This document shows, piece after piece, positions 1-6,654 of a stretch of DNA of 12,916 nt. The first letter of the stretch is position 1; every line of letters begins with the position of its first letter. The position numbers were made by a program, and so were the translations under genes. Source of the stretch: TWA4 sp051879195 (lineage in GTDB: Bacteria > Bacillota > Clostridia > Lachnospirales > Lachnospiraceae); the NCBI GenBank assembly GCA_051879195.1, contig JBJELO010000118.1:1-12916 (forward strand), written 5' to 3'. The notes beneath the pieces were generated by a model. The model searched no databases. It had not been told where the DNA came from and was given only the letters and a program-made list of their open reading frames with translations.

Positions 1-72
1 CAGGACAGCACATTCATCCTTACTGCGAATGATAAAAGTATGCCCTTCCATTTTATTAAAACGTATTTTCAT
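1..72 (-). CDS. 5' end of an unidentified gene (partial)
   Basis: On the minus strand an ATG at 72-70 opens a frame of 24 codons without stop up to the window edge, beginning MKIRFNKMEGHTFIIRSK. A good ribosome binding site (GAGGGGAG) lies 4-6 nt upstream. The start therefore looks real, but the rest of the gene is outside the window and I do not recognise the product. It is divergent from the Rpn gene, with about 560 bp between them. No convincing promoter pair was found for it; a TTGACA (minus strand, 159-164) exists but lacks a good -10 at the right distance. Confidence 0.6.
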   Translation of the reverse strand, partial: MKIRFNKMEGHTFIIRSKDECAVL

Positions 73-186
73 GCTTCTCCCCTCTGCATGTAGACATCTG
101 TTCCTTCCGTTAATACTACATTTGATTCAGAGCATCAGTTTTACACCGGAATTTTTTTGTCAACAACTATTCAAATCATAAAAGGT

Positions 187-211
187 AACAGTTCAGTCTG
201 GCTGAACTGTT
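187..211. repeat. Short hairpin, part of a degenerate repeat
   Basis: AACAGTTCAG and CTGAACTGTT form perfect 10-bp arms around a 5-nt loop. It begins a block (191-233) that resembles a segment downstream of the Rpn gene (1688-1731). Confidence 0.6.
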
Positions 212-270
212 CTGAACAAATTCAGCAGACATTCAAACTTATACTTTCTCAGGTATATATTAACACATTT

Positions 271-291
271 AATCACTACAGTTAAGTGATT
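271..291. repeat. Small inverted repeat
   Basis: AATCACT and AGTGATT are 7-bp arms separated by 7 nt. It lies in the gene-free stretch left of the Rpn gene. Function unknown; arms this short can arise by chance in AT-rich DNA. Confidence 0.35.
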
Positions 292-316
292 TGAAGAGAA
301 AATCCCTTGCAAATAA

Positions 317-340
317 GTTACTGTTCAGAGTCAACCTCGA
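317..340. repeat. 24-nt dispersed repeat, copy 1
   Basis: The segment starting GTTACTGTTCAGAG and ending CAACCTCGA recurs at 12643-12666 in the same orientation with a single difference (T/C) over 24 nt. Both copies are in intergenic DNA close to other repeats, suggesting a dispersed short element of this genome. Confidence 0.6.
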
Positions 341-361
341 GCCCATCATTGAATCCATCTG

Positions 362-379
362 TTTCATTTTAAAATGAAA
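362..379. promoter_or_regulatory. 18-bp perfect palindrome upstream of the Rpn promoter
   Basis: TTTCATTTTAAAATGAAA is a perfect palindrome with no loop. It ends 24 bp before the -35 hexamer of the Rpn promoter, where an activator or repressor dimer could sit. It is AT-rich, so an operator role is only a possibility. Confidence 0.35.
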
Positions 380-403
380 AATATAGAAGTCTGACTAAAA
401 TTA

Positions 404-432
404 TTGACAAATATATGATAACATAATATGAT
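404..432 (+). promoter_or_regulatory. Sigma-A promoter of the Rpn gene
   Basis: A perfect -35 TTGACA (404-409), a 17-bp spacer and a -10 TATGAT (427-432) form a near-consensus vegetative promoter. Transcription would start near 439, leaving a leader of about 195 nt before the TTG start at 635. Confidence 0.8.
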
Positions 433-438
433 TATATA

Positions 439-634
439 TGAAGTCCTAAAAATAAAGCATGCCTGATGAATGGCATTAGTCCAACCAGGGAGAACGGCAG
501 AATTCATTCAGGTGCAGCTTGATAAACAAATACTGGCATGATAAAATAAATCTCATAAAGGACACGGAAGATGATCAGATAACCTGTTCTGCCGGAATTA
601 TTTTATCATGACTTTTTAAGGAGGCAGAACAGAT
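439..634 (+). promoter_or_regulatory. Structured mRNA leader of the Rpn gene
   Basis: The leader holds several inverted pairs. CATGATAAAATAA (537-549) pairs with 598-610, 13 bp perfect. The segment CTGTTCTGCC (584-593) can pair with GGCAGAACAG (623-632), which includes the last two G of the AAGGAGG Shine-Dalgarno site (618-624) and the spacer to the start codon. Its part 587-594 can instead pair with CGGCAGAA (495-502). The last two pairings exclude each other, as in a translational on/off switch. The pairs are seen in the sequence; regulation is inferred. No known riboswitch class was recognised. Confidence 0.45.
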
Positions 635-1645
635 TTGGGAAAAACAGATACAGTAACCAGACAGTACGTGAAAGACAATCGGGTATTTGCAGATGCATTC
701 AACTACCTGATTTACGGCGGGCAGGAAATCATACAACCGGAAAACCTGCATCGAATGGATTCCGTAGCGGCAGAGGTTCCCTATGGTTCAGATGGAGCAC
801 AGCTTCCGGTACAAAAGATAAGGGATGGTCTGAAGTATCTTACCGCGATGACGGATGAGCATACAGCGTATGTTATACTGGGAATCGAGAATCAGGATTC
901 CGTCCATTACGCCATGCCTGTCAAAAATATGATTTACGATGCGCTGGCATACGCAGAACAGGTGAGGAAAGCAGCAGTATCGCATAAAAAGGCAAAAGAT
1001 TATAAAGATCACAGCCCAGGAGAATATCTTTCCGGTTTTTATAAAGATGACCGGCTGGTACCGGTCATAACACTGGTTCTCTTTTTTTCAGCAGAAAAAT
1101 GGGATGGCCCCATGAGTCTGCATGACATGCTGGAAGTGGATGATGAAAGAATCCTGTCTCTGGTAGAGAATTACAGAATCCATCTGATTGCCCCGGCATA
1201 TCTTAATGAAGATGAACTGGCTAAATTTCATTCCAGCCTGAGAGAAGTTCTGGCTTTCATTAAATGTTCAACTGACAAAGAGCAGCTGAAAAAGCTTGTT
1301 AAAAACAATAGAAGATTCACTGCGCTGGACAGAAACGCAGCAATGGTAATCAATACATGTACGAATGCAGAATTTAAAATCGACTCAGAGCAGGAGGTGG
1401 TAGATGTGTGTAGAGCGATTGCGGAAATCAGAGATGAAGGACGCACAGAGGGATTTGTGGAAGGACATGCAGAAGGACGTGCAGAAGGGGCATTGGAAGC
1501 GAATAAAGAGACCGCGTTAAGGATGTTAAAAGAAGGTTCTTTTTCCTATGGGATGATTTCAGCGATGACCAGTCTGCCTCTTGAAGAGGTGGAGAGACTG
1601 GCGGGAAATAGTACAGATTTCTCCGGTGATCATGCCGTACAGTAA
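635..1645 (+). CDS. Rpn family recombination-promoting nuclease / putative transposase
   Basis: A 336-residue protein of the PD-(D/E)XK nuclease superfamily (Rpn, related to PDDEXK_2 transposases). Visible marks: R63-D64, then ILGIENQ at 81-87 giving the E-x-Q of the active site (E85, Q87), followed by YAMPVKNMIYDALAYAEQ (92-109), a stretch typical of this family. The C-terminus has the EG-repeat tail (EGFVEGHAEGRAEG, 272-285) and an LPLEEVERL motif (314-322). The start is TTG at 635, chosen because AAGGAGG lies 10 nt upstream and the frame has no better start. Rpn proteins cut DNA, promote RecA-independent recombination in E. coli and have been linked to phage defence and toxicity. It stands alone, plus-stranded among minus-strand genes, flanked by related repeats, which hints at mobility or acquisition. 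It appears intact. Confidence 0.85.
   Translation: MGKTDTVTRQYVKDNRVFADAFNYLIYGGQEIIQPENLHRMDSVAAEVPYGSDGAQLPVQKIRDGLKYLTAMTDEHTAYVILGIENQDSVHYAMPVKNMIYDALAYAEQVRKAAVSHKKAKDYKDHSPGEYLSGFYKDDRLVPVITLVLFFSAEKWDGPMSLHDMLEVDDERILSLVENYRIHLIAPAYLNEDELAKFHSSLREVLAFIKCSTDKEQLKKLVKNNRRFTALDRNAAMVINTCTNAEFKIDSEQEVVDVCRAIAEIRDEGRTEGFVEGHAEGRAEGALEANKETALRMLKEGSFSYGMISAMTSLPLEEVERLAGNSTDFSGDHAVQ
1406..1645 (+). CDS. Possible internal short Rpn protein (RpnS-like)
   Basis: Inside the Rpn gene, AGGAGG at 1392-1397 is followed, 8 nt later, by an in-frame GTG at 1406 (codon 258). Initiation here would give a 79-residue protein, MCRAIAEIRDEGR..., containing the EG-repeat tail and the C-terminal LPLEEVERL segment but none of the nuclease domain. 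In E. coli Rpn proteins, an in-frame short C-terminal form is made from within the gene and neutralises the toxic full-length nuclease. The position and size here fit that arrangement. Translation from this site is inferred. An out-of-frame ATG at 1404 competes, opening a 38-codon frame. No clear separate promoter was seen. Confidence 0.4.
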   Translation: MCRAIAEIRDEGRTEGFVEGHAEGRAEGALEANKETALRMLKEGSFSYGMISAMTSLPLEEVERLAGNSTDFSGDHAVQ

Positions 1646-1687
1646 CAAATCAGCAGACAGTTCAGCTGCAAAGAAAAATACACAGCA

Positions 1688-1731
1688 GCTCAGCTCCGGC
1701 TGAACTATTCCGAATGAATACAGCAGAAATT
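1688..1731. repeat. Degenerate repeat, copy downstream of the Rpn gene
   Basis: The last 32 nt (1700-1731, CTGAACTATTCC...) match 202-233 at 26 of 32 positions by eye, and the preceding GCTCAGCTCCGG resembles GTTCAGTCTGG at 191-201. The two blocks flank the Rpn gene as diverged direct repeats. Confidence 0.45.
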
Positions 1732-1768
1732 GGTAATTTCCCCAGATAATTACCAATTTCTGCTGTAT
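1718..1768. repeat. Perfect 21-bp inverted repeat between convergent genes
   Basis: The arms 1718-1738 and 1748-1768 are exact reverse complements around a 9-nt loop (TCCCCAGAT). The hairpin lies between the ends of the Rpn gene (1645) and traX (1777). Neither side has a T-run, so it is not a classical intrinsic terminator. It may still slow polymerase, protect 3' ends from both sides, or be a REP-like element. The rest of the 1646-1776 gap holds only the degenerate repeat. Confidence 0.75.
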
Positions 1769-1776
1769 GATCTGAT

Positions 1777-2520
1777 TCACATCAATCCCAGTATCAGCAG
1801 ATGCAGCGGATAGGCTGCATAGAAAATGAGGGAAGGAAAAGGATACTGCCCTTTTTCTCCGTTGTACAGCAGTATAAAAATCAGTGCAACAGCCCCGAAG
1901 CCTTCAATATAGAAGCCGCCCAGGAAGCCGTAGATAATCAGCGCCGCTGCCACGGATACCATGCATATTACTTTCCGGTCACGGAACAGATAAAACAGTA
2001 CGATGACAAGAACGCCGAATGCACCGTAATCGGTATCAGTCAGTTCTGCAATTATCATAATAACGATCAGCAGAATTTTACTGATATTACTCTTCCGCAT
2101 GGTCTGTTCCCAGAGCTCACCGGCTGACATTTCCGATTTCCCGGTATTTCCGGCTGCCGTTTCCGATGCCCTGATCCGCCCGCTCTTTCCCAGAGCTCTG
2201 TCAAGGCAGACAAGCGCTCCCAGTCCCAGCACCAGCGTGAAAAATACATTCTGGTATCCCATGTAAAAAGGTGTTCTGAAAAAGGCATAATCGAAAGGAA
2301 CCTCCGACAGAACTGCAAAAACAAGCAGGCGCCCGGCGTATTTTTTCACACTTCGCGTATGAACATATCCTTCCGTGATTAAAAACGCGTATAGCGGAAA
2401 TGCGATCCGCCCCAGAATGCGGCAGGGCAGATACAGGGAAGTTCCTGCAAACAGAACCAGTCCGCAGTGGTCAATGATCATCAGGATCAGCGCCAGCAGC
2501 TTTAAGGTAAACCCGCTCAT
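1777..2520 (-). CDS. TraX family membrane protein
   Basis: A 247-residue polytopic membrane protein that starts MSGFTLKLLALILMIIDHCG, the N-terminal signature of the TraX family, followed by ILGRIAFPLYAFLITEGY. TraX of the F plasmid N-acetylates pilin; chromosomal Firmicutes homologues are presumed membrane acyltransferases with unknown substrate. Roughly eight hydrophobic segments are visible. A polar insert of about 35 residues near 110-145 (rich in G, S, E, K) separates two of them. The ATG overlaps the xth stop codon by 4 nt (ATGA), so translation is probably coupled. It is the last gene of the thrS operon. No pilin or conjugation gene is near, so a conjugation role is unlikely. Confidence 0.8.
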   Translation of the reverse strand: MSGFTLKLLALILMIIDHCGLVLFAGTSLYLPCRILGRIAFPLYAFLITEGYVHTRSVKKYAGRLLVFAVLSEVPFDYAFFRTPFYMGYQNVFFTLVLGLGALVCLDRALGKSGRIRASETAAGNTGKSEMSAGELWEQTMRKSNISKILLIVIMIIAELTDTDYGAFGVLVIVLFYLFRDRKVICMVSVAAALIIYGFLGGFYIEGFGAVALIFILLYNGEKGQYPFPSLIFYAAYPLHLLILGLM

Positions 2521-3269
2521 TTCATATGCAGGACCACGGGACAGTGGTCGGAACCCATGACATCCGTCAGGATCTCAGCGTCCACCAGACGGTCCTTCAG
2601 GCTTTCCGATACGCAGAAATAGTCGATACGCCAGCCGGCGTTCTTCTTTCTGGCGCTGAACCGGTAGCTCCACCAGGAATAGATGCCTTCTTTATCAGGA
2701 TAAAAATAGCGGAAGGTGTCGATAAAGCCCGCATTCTTCAGTTCGCCGAATTTTCCGCGTTCTTCATCGGTAAAACCTGCATTTTTCCGGTTGGTCTTGG
2801 GATTTTTCAGGTCGATTTCCGAATATGCTACATTTAAATCGCCGCAGAATACCACAGGTTTGCTCTTTTCCAGTTCCTTCAGATAAGACCGGAAGTCGTC
2901 TTCCCATTTCATGCGGTAGTCGAGACGGGCAAGCTCACTCTGGGAGTTGGGGGTGTAGCACGTAATAAAGTAAAAATCCTCAAATTCCAGCGTAATCAGG
3001 CGGCCTTCCTTATCGTGTTCTTCGATTCCCATGCCGTATCTGACCGACAGGGGCTCTTTTTTTGTGAAAATGGCAGTGCCGGAGTAACCTTTTTTCTCCG
3101 CGTAATTCCAGTACTGGTAATAGCCGGGGAGGTCCAGATCGATCTGGCCCTCCTGCAGCTTACTTTCCTGAATACAGAACAGGTCCGCATCGGCTTCCCT
3201 GAAGAAATCAAGGAATCCCTTTGTGACACAGGCACGCAGGCCATTCACGTTCCAGGAGATCATTTTCAT
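2517..3269 (-). CDS. xth: Exodeoxyribonuclease III (AP endonuclease)
   Basis: A 250-residue member of the ExoIII/APE1 endonuclease-exonuclease-phosphatase family, full length. It cleaves 5' to abasic sites in base excision repair and removes 3' blocks. Catalytic landmarks are all present: NVNGLRA (7-13), QESKL with metal-binding E35, Y105, GDLNVA (143-148) with D144 and N146, RIDYF (214-218) with D216, and GSDHCPV (239-245) with D241-H242. It begins 2 nt after the thrS stop codon and overlaps traX by 4 nt, so the three genes form one transcript. DNA repair has no evident link to threonyl-tRNA charging; the pairing may reflect housekeeping co-expression. Confidence 0.93.
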   Translation of the reverse strand: MKMISWNVNGLRACVTKGFLDFFREADADLFCIQESKLQEGQIDLDLPGYYQYWNYAEKKGYSGTAIFTKKEPLSVRYGMGIEEHDKEGRLITLEFEDFYFITCYTPNSQSELARLDYRMKWEDDFRSYLKELEKSKPVVFCGDLNVAYSEIDLKNPKTNRKNAGFTDEERGKFGELKNAGFIDTFRYFYPDKEGIYSWWSYRFSARKKNAGWRIDYFCVSESLKDRLVDAEILTDVMGSDHCPVVLHMK

Positions 3270-3271
3270 GA

Positions 3272-5224
3272 TTATTCTTCAACCTCAACCTTTCTGATTT
3301 CCTTGGTGCGGATTTCTTTACAGATGTCATTGATAAACTCATCCAGACCCTTCTGACCTTCATCGCCTTTGAATCTGCTTCTTACAGCTACAACGCCCAG
3401 TTCTTCTTCCTTCTGGCCGACTACCAGCATGTAGGGGATTTTCTGCATCCGTGCATCGCGGATCTTGTAGCCGATCTTTTCGGAACGGGTATCCACGGTG
3501 GACAGGATATTGTTGGCCTGCAGCTGTTCATTTACCTTGTTGGCGTAATCCAGATATTTCTCGGAAATAGGCAATACACGTACCTGTTCAGGACACAGCC
3601 AGGTGGGGAACGCACCTGCGTACTTTTCAATCAGCCATGCAAGGGTTCTTTCGTAGCAGCCCATGGAGGTTCTGTGGATGATATAGGGACGTTTCTTCTG
3701 TCCGTCTCTGTCCACATAGCTCATGTCAAAACGTTCTGCCAGGAACATATCGATCTGAATGGTGATCATGGTATCTTCCTTGCCGTATACGTTTTTCGCC
3801 TGAATATCCAGCTTGGGACCGTAGAAAGCAGCCTCGCCGGCAGCTTCCGTGTATTCCAGACCGATGTCATCCAGAATGGTTCTCATGGTATTTTCCACGG
3901 TATCCCACATCTCGGCATCACCCAGATAATGATCCGCGTTGCTGGGATCCCATTTGGACATACGGTAGGTTACATCATCCTGCAGACCCAGAGTGGTCAG
4001 GCAGTATTTTGCCAGATCCACGCAGCCCTTGAATTCCTCTTCCAGCTGTTCGGGCATCAGTACCAGATGACCCTCGGAAATGGTGAACTGACGTACACGG
4101 GTCAGACCGTGCATTTCACCGGAATCCTCGTTGCGGAACAGAGTGGAGGTTTCACCCATACGGTAGGGCAGGTCACGGTAGGACTTGGGAGTTGCCTTGT
4201 ATACATAGTACTGGAAAGGACAGGTCATGGGGCGAAGTGCAAATACTTCTTTATCCTTCTCCTCATCGCCCAGTACGAACATGCCTTCTTTGTAGTGAGC
4301 CCAGTGATCGGAAATTACATACAGATCGCTCTTTGCCATCAGAGGAGTACGGGTTCTCACGTAGCCGCGCTTTTCTTCCTCGTCCTCGATCCATCTCTGC
4401 AGCGTCTGAATGATCTTGGTTCCCTTGGGCATGAACAGCGGCAGACCCTGTCCAACAACGTCAACTGTTGTAAACAGTTCCAGATCACGGCCCAGCTTAT
4501 TGTGGTCACGTTTCTTGATATCCTCCAGATAAGCCAGATATTCTTTCAGCTCATCCTTCTTTGTAAATGCGGTACCGTAAATTCTGGTAAGCATCTTGTT
4601 CTTCTCACTGCCTCTCCAGTAAGCGCCTGATGAGGAAATCAGTTTGAATGCCTTGATGGGTTTTGTGCTCATCAGGTGAGGGCCTGCGCACAGGTCAACA
4701 AATCCGCCCTGATCGTAGAAGGAAATCTCGGCATCCTCCGGCAGATCCTGAATCAGTTCAACCTTGTAGGGTTCCCCCTTTTCTTCCATGAATTTGATCG
4801 CTTCCGCTCTGGGCAAAGTATATCTTGTGATCTTCTCGCCTTTTTTGATGATCTTCTTCATCTCTGCTTCGATCTTGTCCAGATCCTCGCGGGACAGAGG
4901 CGCCATATCAAAATCATAATAAAAACCGGTATCAATGGACGGTCCGATTGCCAGCTTTGCATCGGGATACAGGTTTTTAACAGCCTCTGCCAGCACATGA
5001 GATGCAGTATGACGGTAAGCAGCCTTACCCTTTTCATCGTTAAATGTGAGAATATTCAGGCTGCAGTCTTCCTCCACAACCGTTCTCAGGTCAACGACCT
5101 TACCATTTATCTCGCCGGCACATGCCATACGCGCCAGACCTTCGCTGATATCAGCAGCGATTTCAATCACAGATTTTGCCTCTGCATACTCGATTACAGA
5201 ACCATCTTTTAAAGTAATCTTCAT
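3272..5224 (-). CDS. thrS: Threonine--tRNA ligase
   Basis: Class II threonyl-tRNA synthetase, 650 residues, normal for bacteria. Domains in order: TGS (about 1-60); editing domain with H72-x3-H76 and C179-x3-H183; catalytic core with motif 2 around TSTLFRNEDSGEMHG (359-373) and motif 3 at GCYERTLAWLIE (522-533); anticodon-binding domain from about 545. The zinc ligands of the active site are C335 (MTCPF), H386 (SEGH) and H517 (IHRTS). I chose the ATG at 5224 (MKITLKDGSV) because it aligns with the TGS start and has AGAAAGGAAAG upstream. The frame is open to 5518, but that extension is translated T-box leader. It is regulated by the T-box at 5325-5663 and is the first gene of thrS-xth-traX. 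Confidence 0.96.
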   Translation of the reverse strand: MKITLKDGSVIEYAEAKSVIEIAADISEGLARMACAGEINGKVVDLRTVVEEDCSLNILTFNDEKGKAAYRHTASHVLAEAVKNLYPDAKLAIGPSIDTGFYYDFDMAPLSREDLDKIEAEMKKIIKKGEKITRYTLPRAEAIKFMEEKGEPYKVELIQDLPEDAEISFYDQGGFVDLCAGPHLMSTKPIKAFKLISSSGAYWRGSEKNKMLTRIYGTAFTKKDELKEYLAYLEDIKKRDHNKLGRDLELFTTVDVVGQGLPLFMPKGTKIIQTLQRWIEDEEEKRGYVRTRTPLMAKSDLYVISDHWAHYKEGMFVLGDEEKDKEVFALRPMTCPFQYYVYKATPKSYRDLPYRMGETSTLFRNEDSGEMHGLTRVRQFTISEGHLVLMPEQLEEEFKGCVDLAKYCLTTLGLQDDVTYRMSKWDPSNADHYLGDAEMWDTVENTMRTILDDIGLEYTEAAGEAAFYGPKLDIQAKNVYGKEDTMITIQIDMFLAERFDMSYVDRDGQKKRPYIIHRTSMGCYERTLAWLIEKYAGAFPTWLCPEQVRVLPISEKYLDYANKVNEQLQANNILSTVDTRSEKIGYKIRDARMQKIPYMLVVGQKEEELGVVAVRSRFKGDEGQKGLDEFINDICKEIRTKEIRKVEVEE

Positions 5225-5284
5225 AATGTTCGCTTTCCTTTCTGAATTCTCCTGTCTGCCGGTTCGTCCTGACCAGTATGCTCT

Positions 5285-5318
5285 CCAGCAGAACGTATCG
5301 GTTACCGATATACGCTGG
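5285..5318 (-). promoter_or_regulatory. Extra hairpin between the T-box terminator and thrS
   Basis: CCAGC (5285-5289) pairs with GCTGG (5314-5318) and encloses the near-palindrome TATCGGTTACCGATA (5296-5310). The element lies after the T-box terminator and 60 nt before the thrS start, so it is in the mRNA only when the terminator is read through. It could stabilise or mark a processing site in the thrS mRNA; that is inference. Confidence 0.45.
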
Positions 5319-5324
5319 GCACAT

Positions 5325-5663
5325 AATACAAAAAGTCCCCGGCAGATCATCAATAAATCTGCCAGGGACGAATAAACTTTTATCCGCGGTTCCACCCGTC
5401 TTGCCCGAAGTACATACACGCCTTCCGGCCTCTCATTCCAGCTGTAACGGGCTGACCCGTGCTCTATTAAAGCCGCTCCACAGGCGGTCACCTGATCTGT
5501 TCCTGCAGGGATACTCACACCTCATGTATCCTTCTCTGATGCATTCCCAAACCGTGTTCCTGTATCAACGCAATCTCACTATCCGCTGCCGGACTGCAAA
5601 GCACCATACCACATCAGCTGATCACATCAACTGACCTGATGACCTGCCGCAAGCCCGTCAACT
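5325..5663 (-). promoter_or_regulatory. T-box leader (threonine) controlling thrS
   Basis: A tRNA-sensing T-box riboswitch. On the minus strand the conserved T-box GGGTGGAACCGCGG lies at 5384-5397, immediately before the terminator. Upstream are an AGTGAGA segment and an AGAGA-GGATAC...GGTG...GTATCC hairpin, typical of stem I. An ACC codon at 5486-5488, 6 nt before GGAGC, is the best specifier candidate, matching tRNA-Thr(GGU); this is tentative without a covariance model. Uncharged tRNA-Thr should pair with the T-box bulge, favour the antiterminator and allow transcription into thrS-xth-traX. Confidence 0.93.
5330..5369 (-). terminator. T-box-controlled intrinsic terminator
   Basis: On the minus strand GTCCCTGGCAGAT pairs with ATCTGCCGGGGAC (13 bp, one G-U), followed by a run of five T. 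It begins 14 nt after the T-box sequence, the normal spacing for mutually exclusive antiterminator and terminator. Confidence 0.92.
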
Positions 5664-5669
5664 GCCTCA

Positions 5670-5697
5670 ATTATAACATTCCATTTTGAAAAGTCAA
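5670..5697 (-). promoter_or_regulatory. Promoter of the thrS operon
   Basis: On the minus strand TTGACT (5692-5697) and a perfect TATAAT (5670-5675) are separated by 16 bp. Transcription would start near 5663, just before the T-box leader. The promoter lies 18 bp after the end of the BASS transporter gene. Confidence 0.85.
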
Positions 5698-5715
5698 GGC
5701 AGGAAAAAAAGAGTT

Positions 5716-6651
5716 TTATTTCCTCATCCCTCTCCTGCGGATTCCTGCAAATATGGACCCGGAAATGTTGTGCCATACACTGAAAATCGCTCCGGGAAGC
5801 GTTGCCAGCGGATTGGCTGCAAAATTGGCTGTTGCCAGCGAAACGGCAAGACCGCTGTTCTGCATGCCCACTTCAATGGCAATGGCCGTTGCTTTGTTGT
5901 ATTCAATATGGAATATTTTCGCAATGCCAAGGCCGGTGAACATTCCGATCAGATTATGCAGCACTACAATTCCCAGTACCAGGAGTCCGCTGGTGATGAC
6001 TTTTTCTTTATTAACAGCCACAATTCCCGATATGATCATAACGATGGATACAACGGAAATCAGCGGAAGGACTTCATGAATCTGATCGATCTGTTTTCCG
6101 AACAGATGATGGATCAGCAGGCCCAGAAGTACCGGTATCAGAATCACTTTTACCACCGAAAGAATCATGGCCAGAAGGGATACTTCCACCCATGCACCGC
6201 CCAGTACATATACAAGAACAGGGGTCGCAATCGGCGCCAGAAGGGTGGATACAATAGTCATCCCCACAGAAAGTGCCACATCCCCTCCTGCGATATAAGT
6301 GATTACGTTGCTGGCAGTTCCTCCCGGACAGCAGCCCACCAGGATAACACCGATGGCAATGTCCGGTTCCAGGCCAAACAGCATGCACAAAAGCCATGCC
6401 GCAGCAGGCATAATCGTGTACTGTGCCAGACAGCCGGTGAGGATTTCCTTCGGTCTTGAAAATACGATTTTAAAATCCTCCGCATGAATGGTCAGCCCCA
6501 TGCCAAACATAGCGACTCCCAGAAATACGGATGTATAGCCGGTCGCCCAGCCAAATACCTCCGGCTTCAGGAATGCAAGTCCTGAGAATACCAGAATAAT
6601 GATGCTGATATAACGTGTCAGTAAAGATGCAATTTTCCCGATTGTTTTCAT
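5716..6651 (-). CDS. panS: Bile acid:sodium symporter (BASS) family transporter, probable pantoate carrier
   Basis: A 311-residue inner-membrane protein with about ten hydrophobic segments, the BASS fold. Residues at the sodium sites of structurally known bacterial BASS proteins are at matching places: Q77, CPGGTASNV (108-116) with S114-N115, S128, T132, and EVGMQN from E260. The start ATG follows the panC stop by 3 nt, with its ribosome binding site (GAGGTG) inside the end of panC. This places it in the panD-panC transcript. Known PanS proteins of the family import ketopantoate or pantoate, so a role in feeding PanC is the best guess. Substrate assignment rests on context; a bile-acid or other organic-anion substrate is possible. 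No clear terminator follows the stop. Confidence 0.8.
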   Translation of the reverse strand: MKTIGKIASLLTRYISIIILVFSGLAFLKPEVFGWATGYTSVFLGVAMFGMGLTIHAEDFKIVFSRPKEILTGCLAQYTIMPAAAWLLCMLFGLEPDIAIGVILVGCCPGGTASNVITYIAGGDVALSVGMTIVSTLLAPIATPVLVYVLGGAWVEVSLLAMILSVVKVILIPVLLGLLIHHLFGKQIDQIHEVLPLISVVSIVMIISGIVAVNKEKVITSGLLVLGIVVLHNLIGMFTGLGIAKIFHIEYNKATAIAIEVGMQNSGLAVSLATANFAANPLATLPGAIFSVWHNISGSIFAGIRRRGMRK

Positions 6652-6654
6652 GGC

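Noticed and set aside
1646..1776. Classical intrinsic terminator for the Rpn gene or traX
   Set aside because: The perfect stem lacks a T-run on either strand, so it is listed as an inverted repeat instead.
3674..4630. Plus-strand open frame of 318 codons
   Set aside because: Antisense shadow of thrS with no recognisable motif and no ribosome binding site.
5225..5518. N-terminal extension of ThrRS by 98 residues
   Set aside because: The region is the T-box leader, with terminator and T-box sequence inside it; homologous ThrRS proteins start at MKIT-like residues of the TGS domain.
5686..6459. Plus-strand open frame of 257 codons
   Set aside because: Antisense to the BASS gene and overlapping the thrS promoter; the translation lacks family features.
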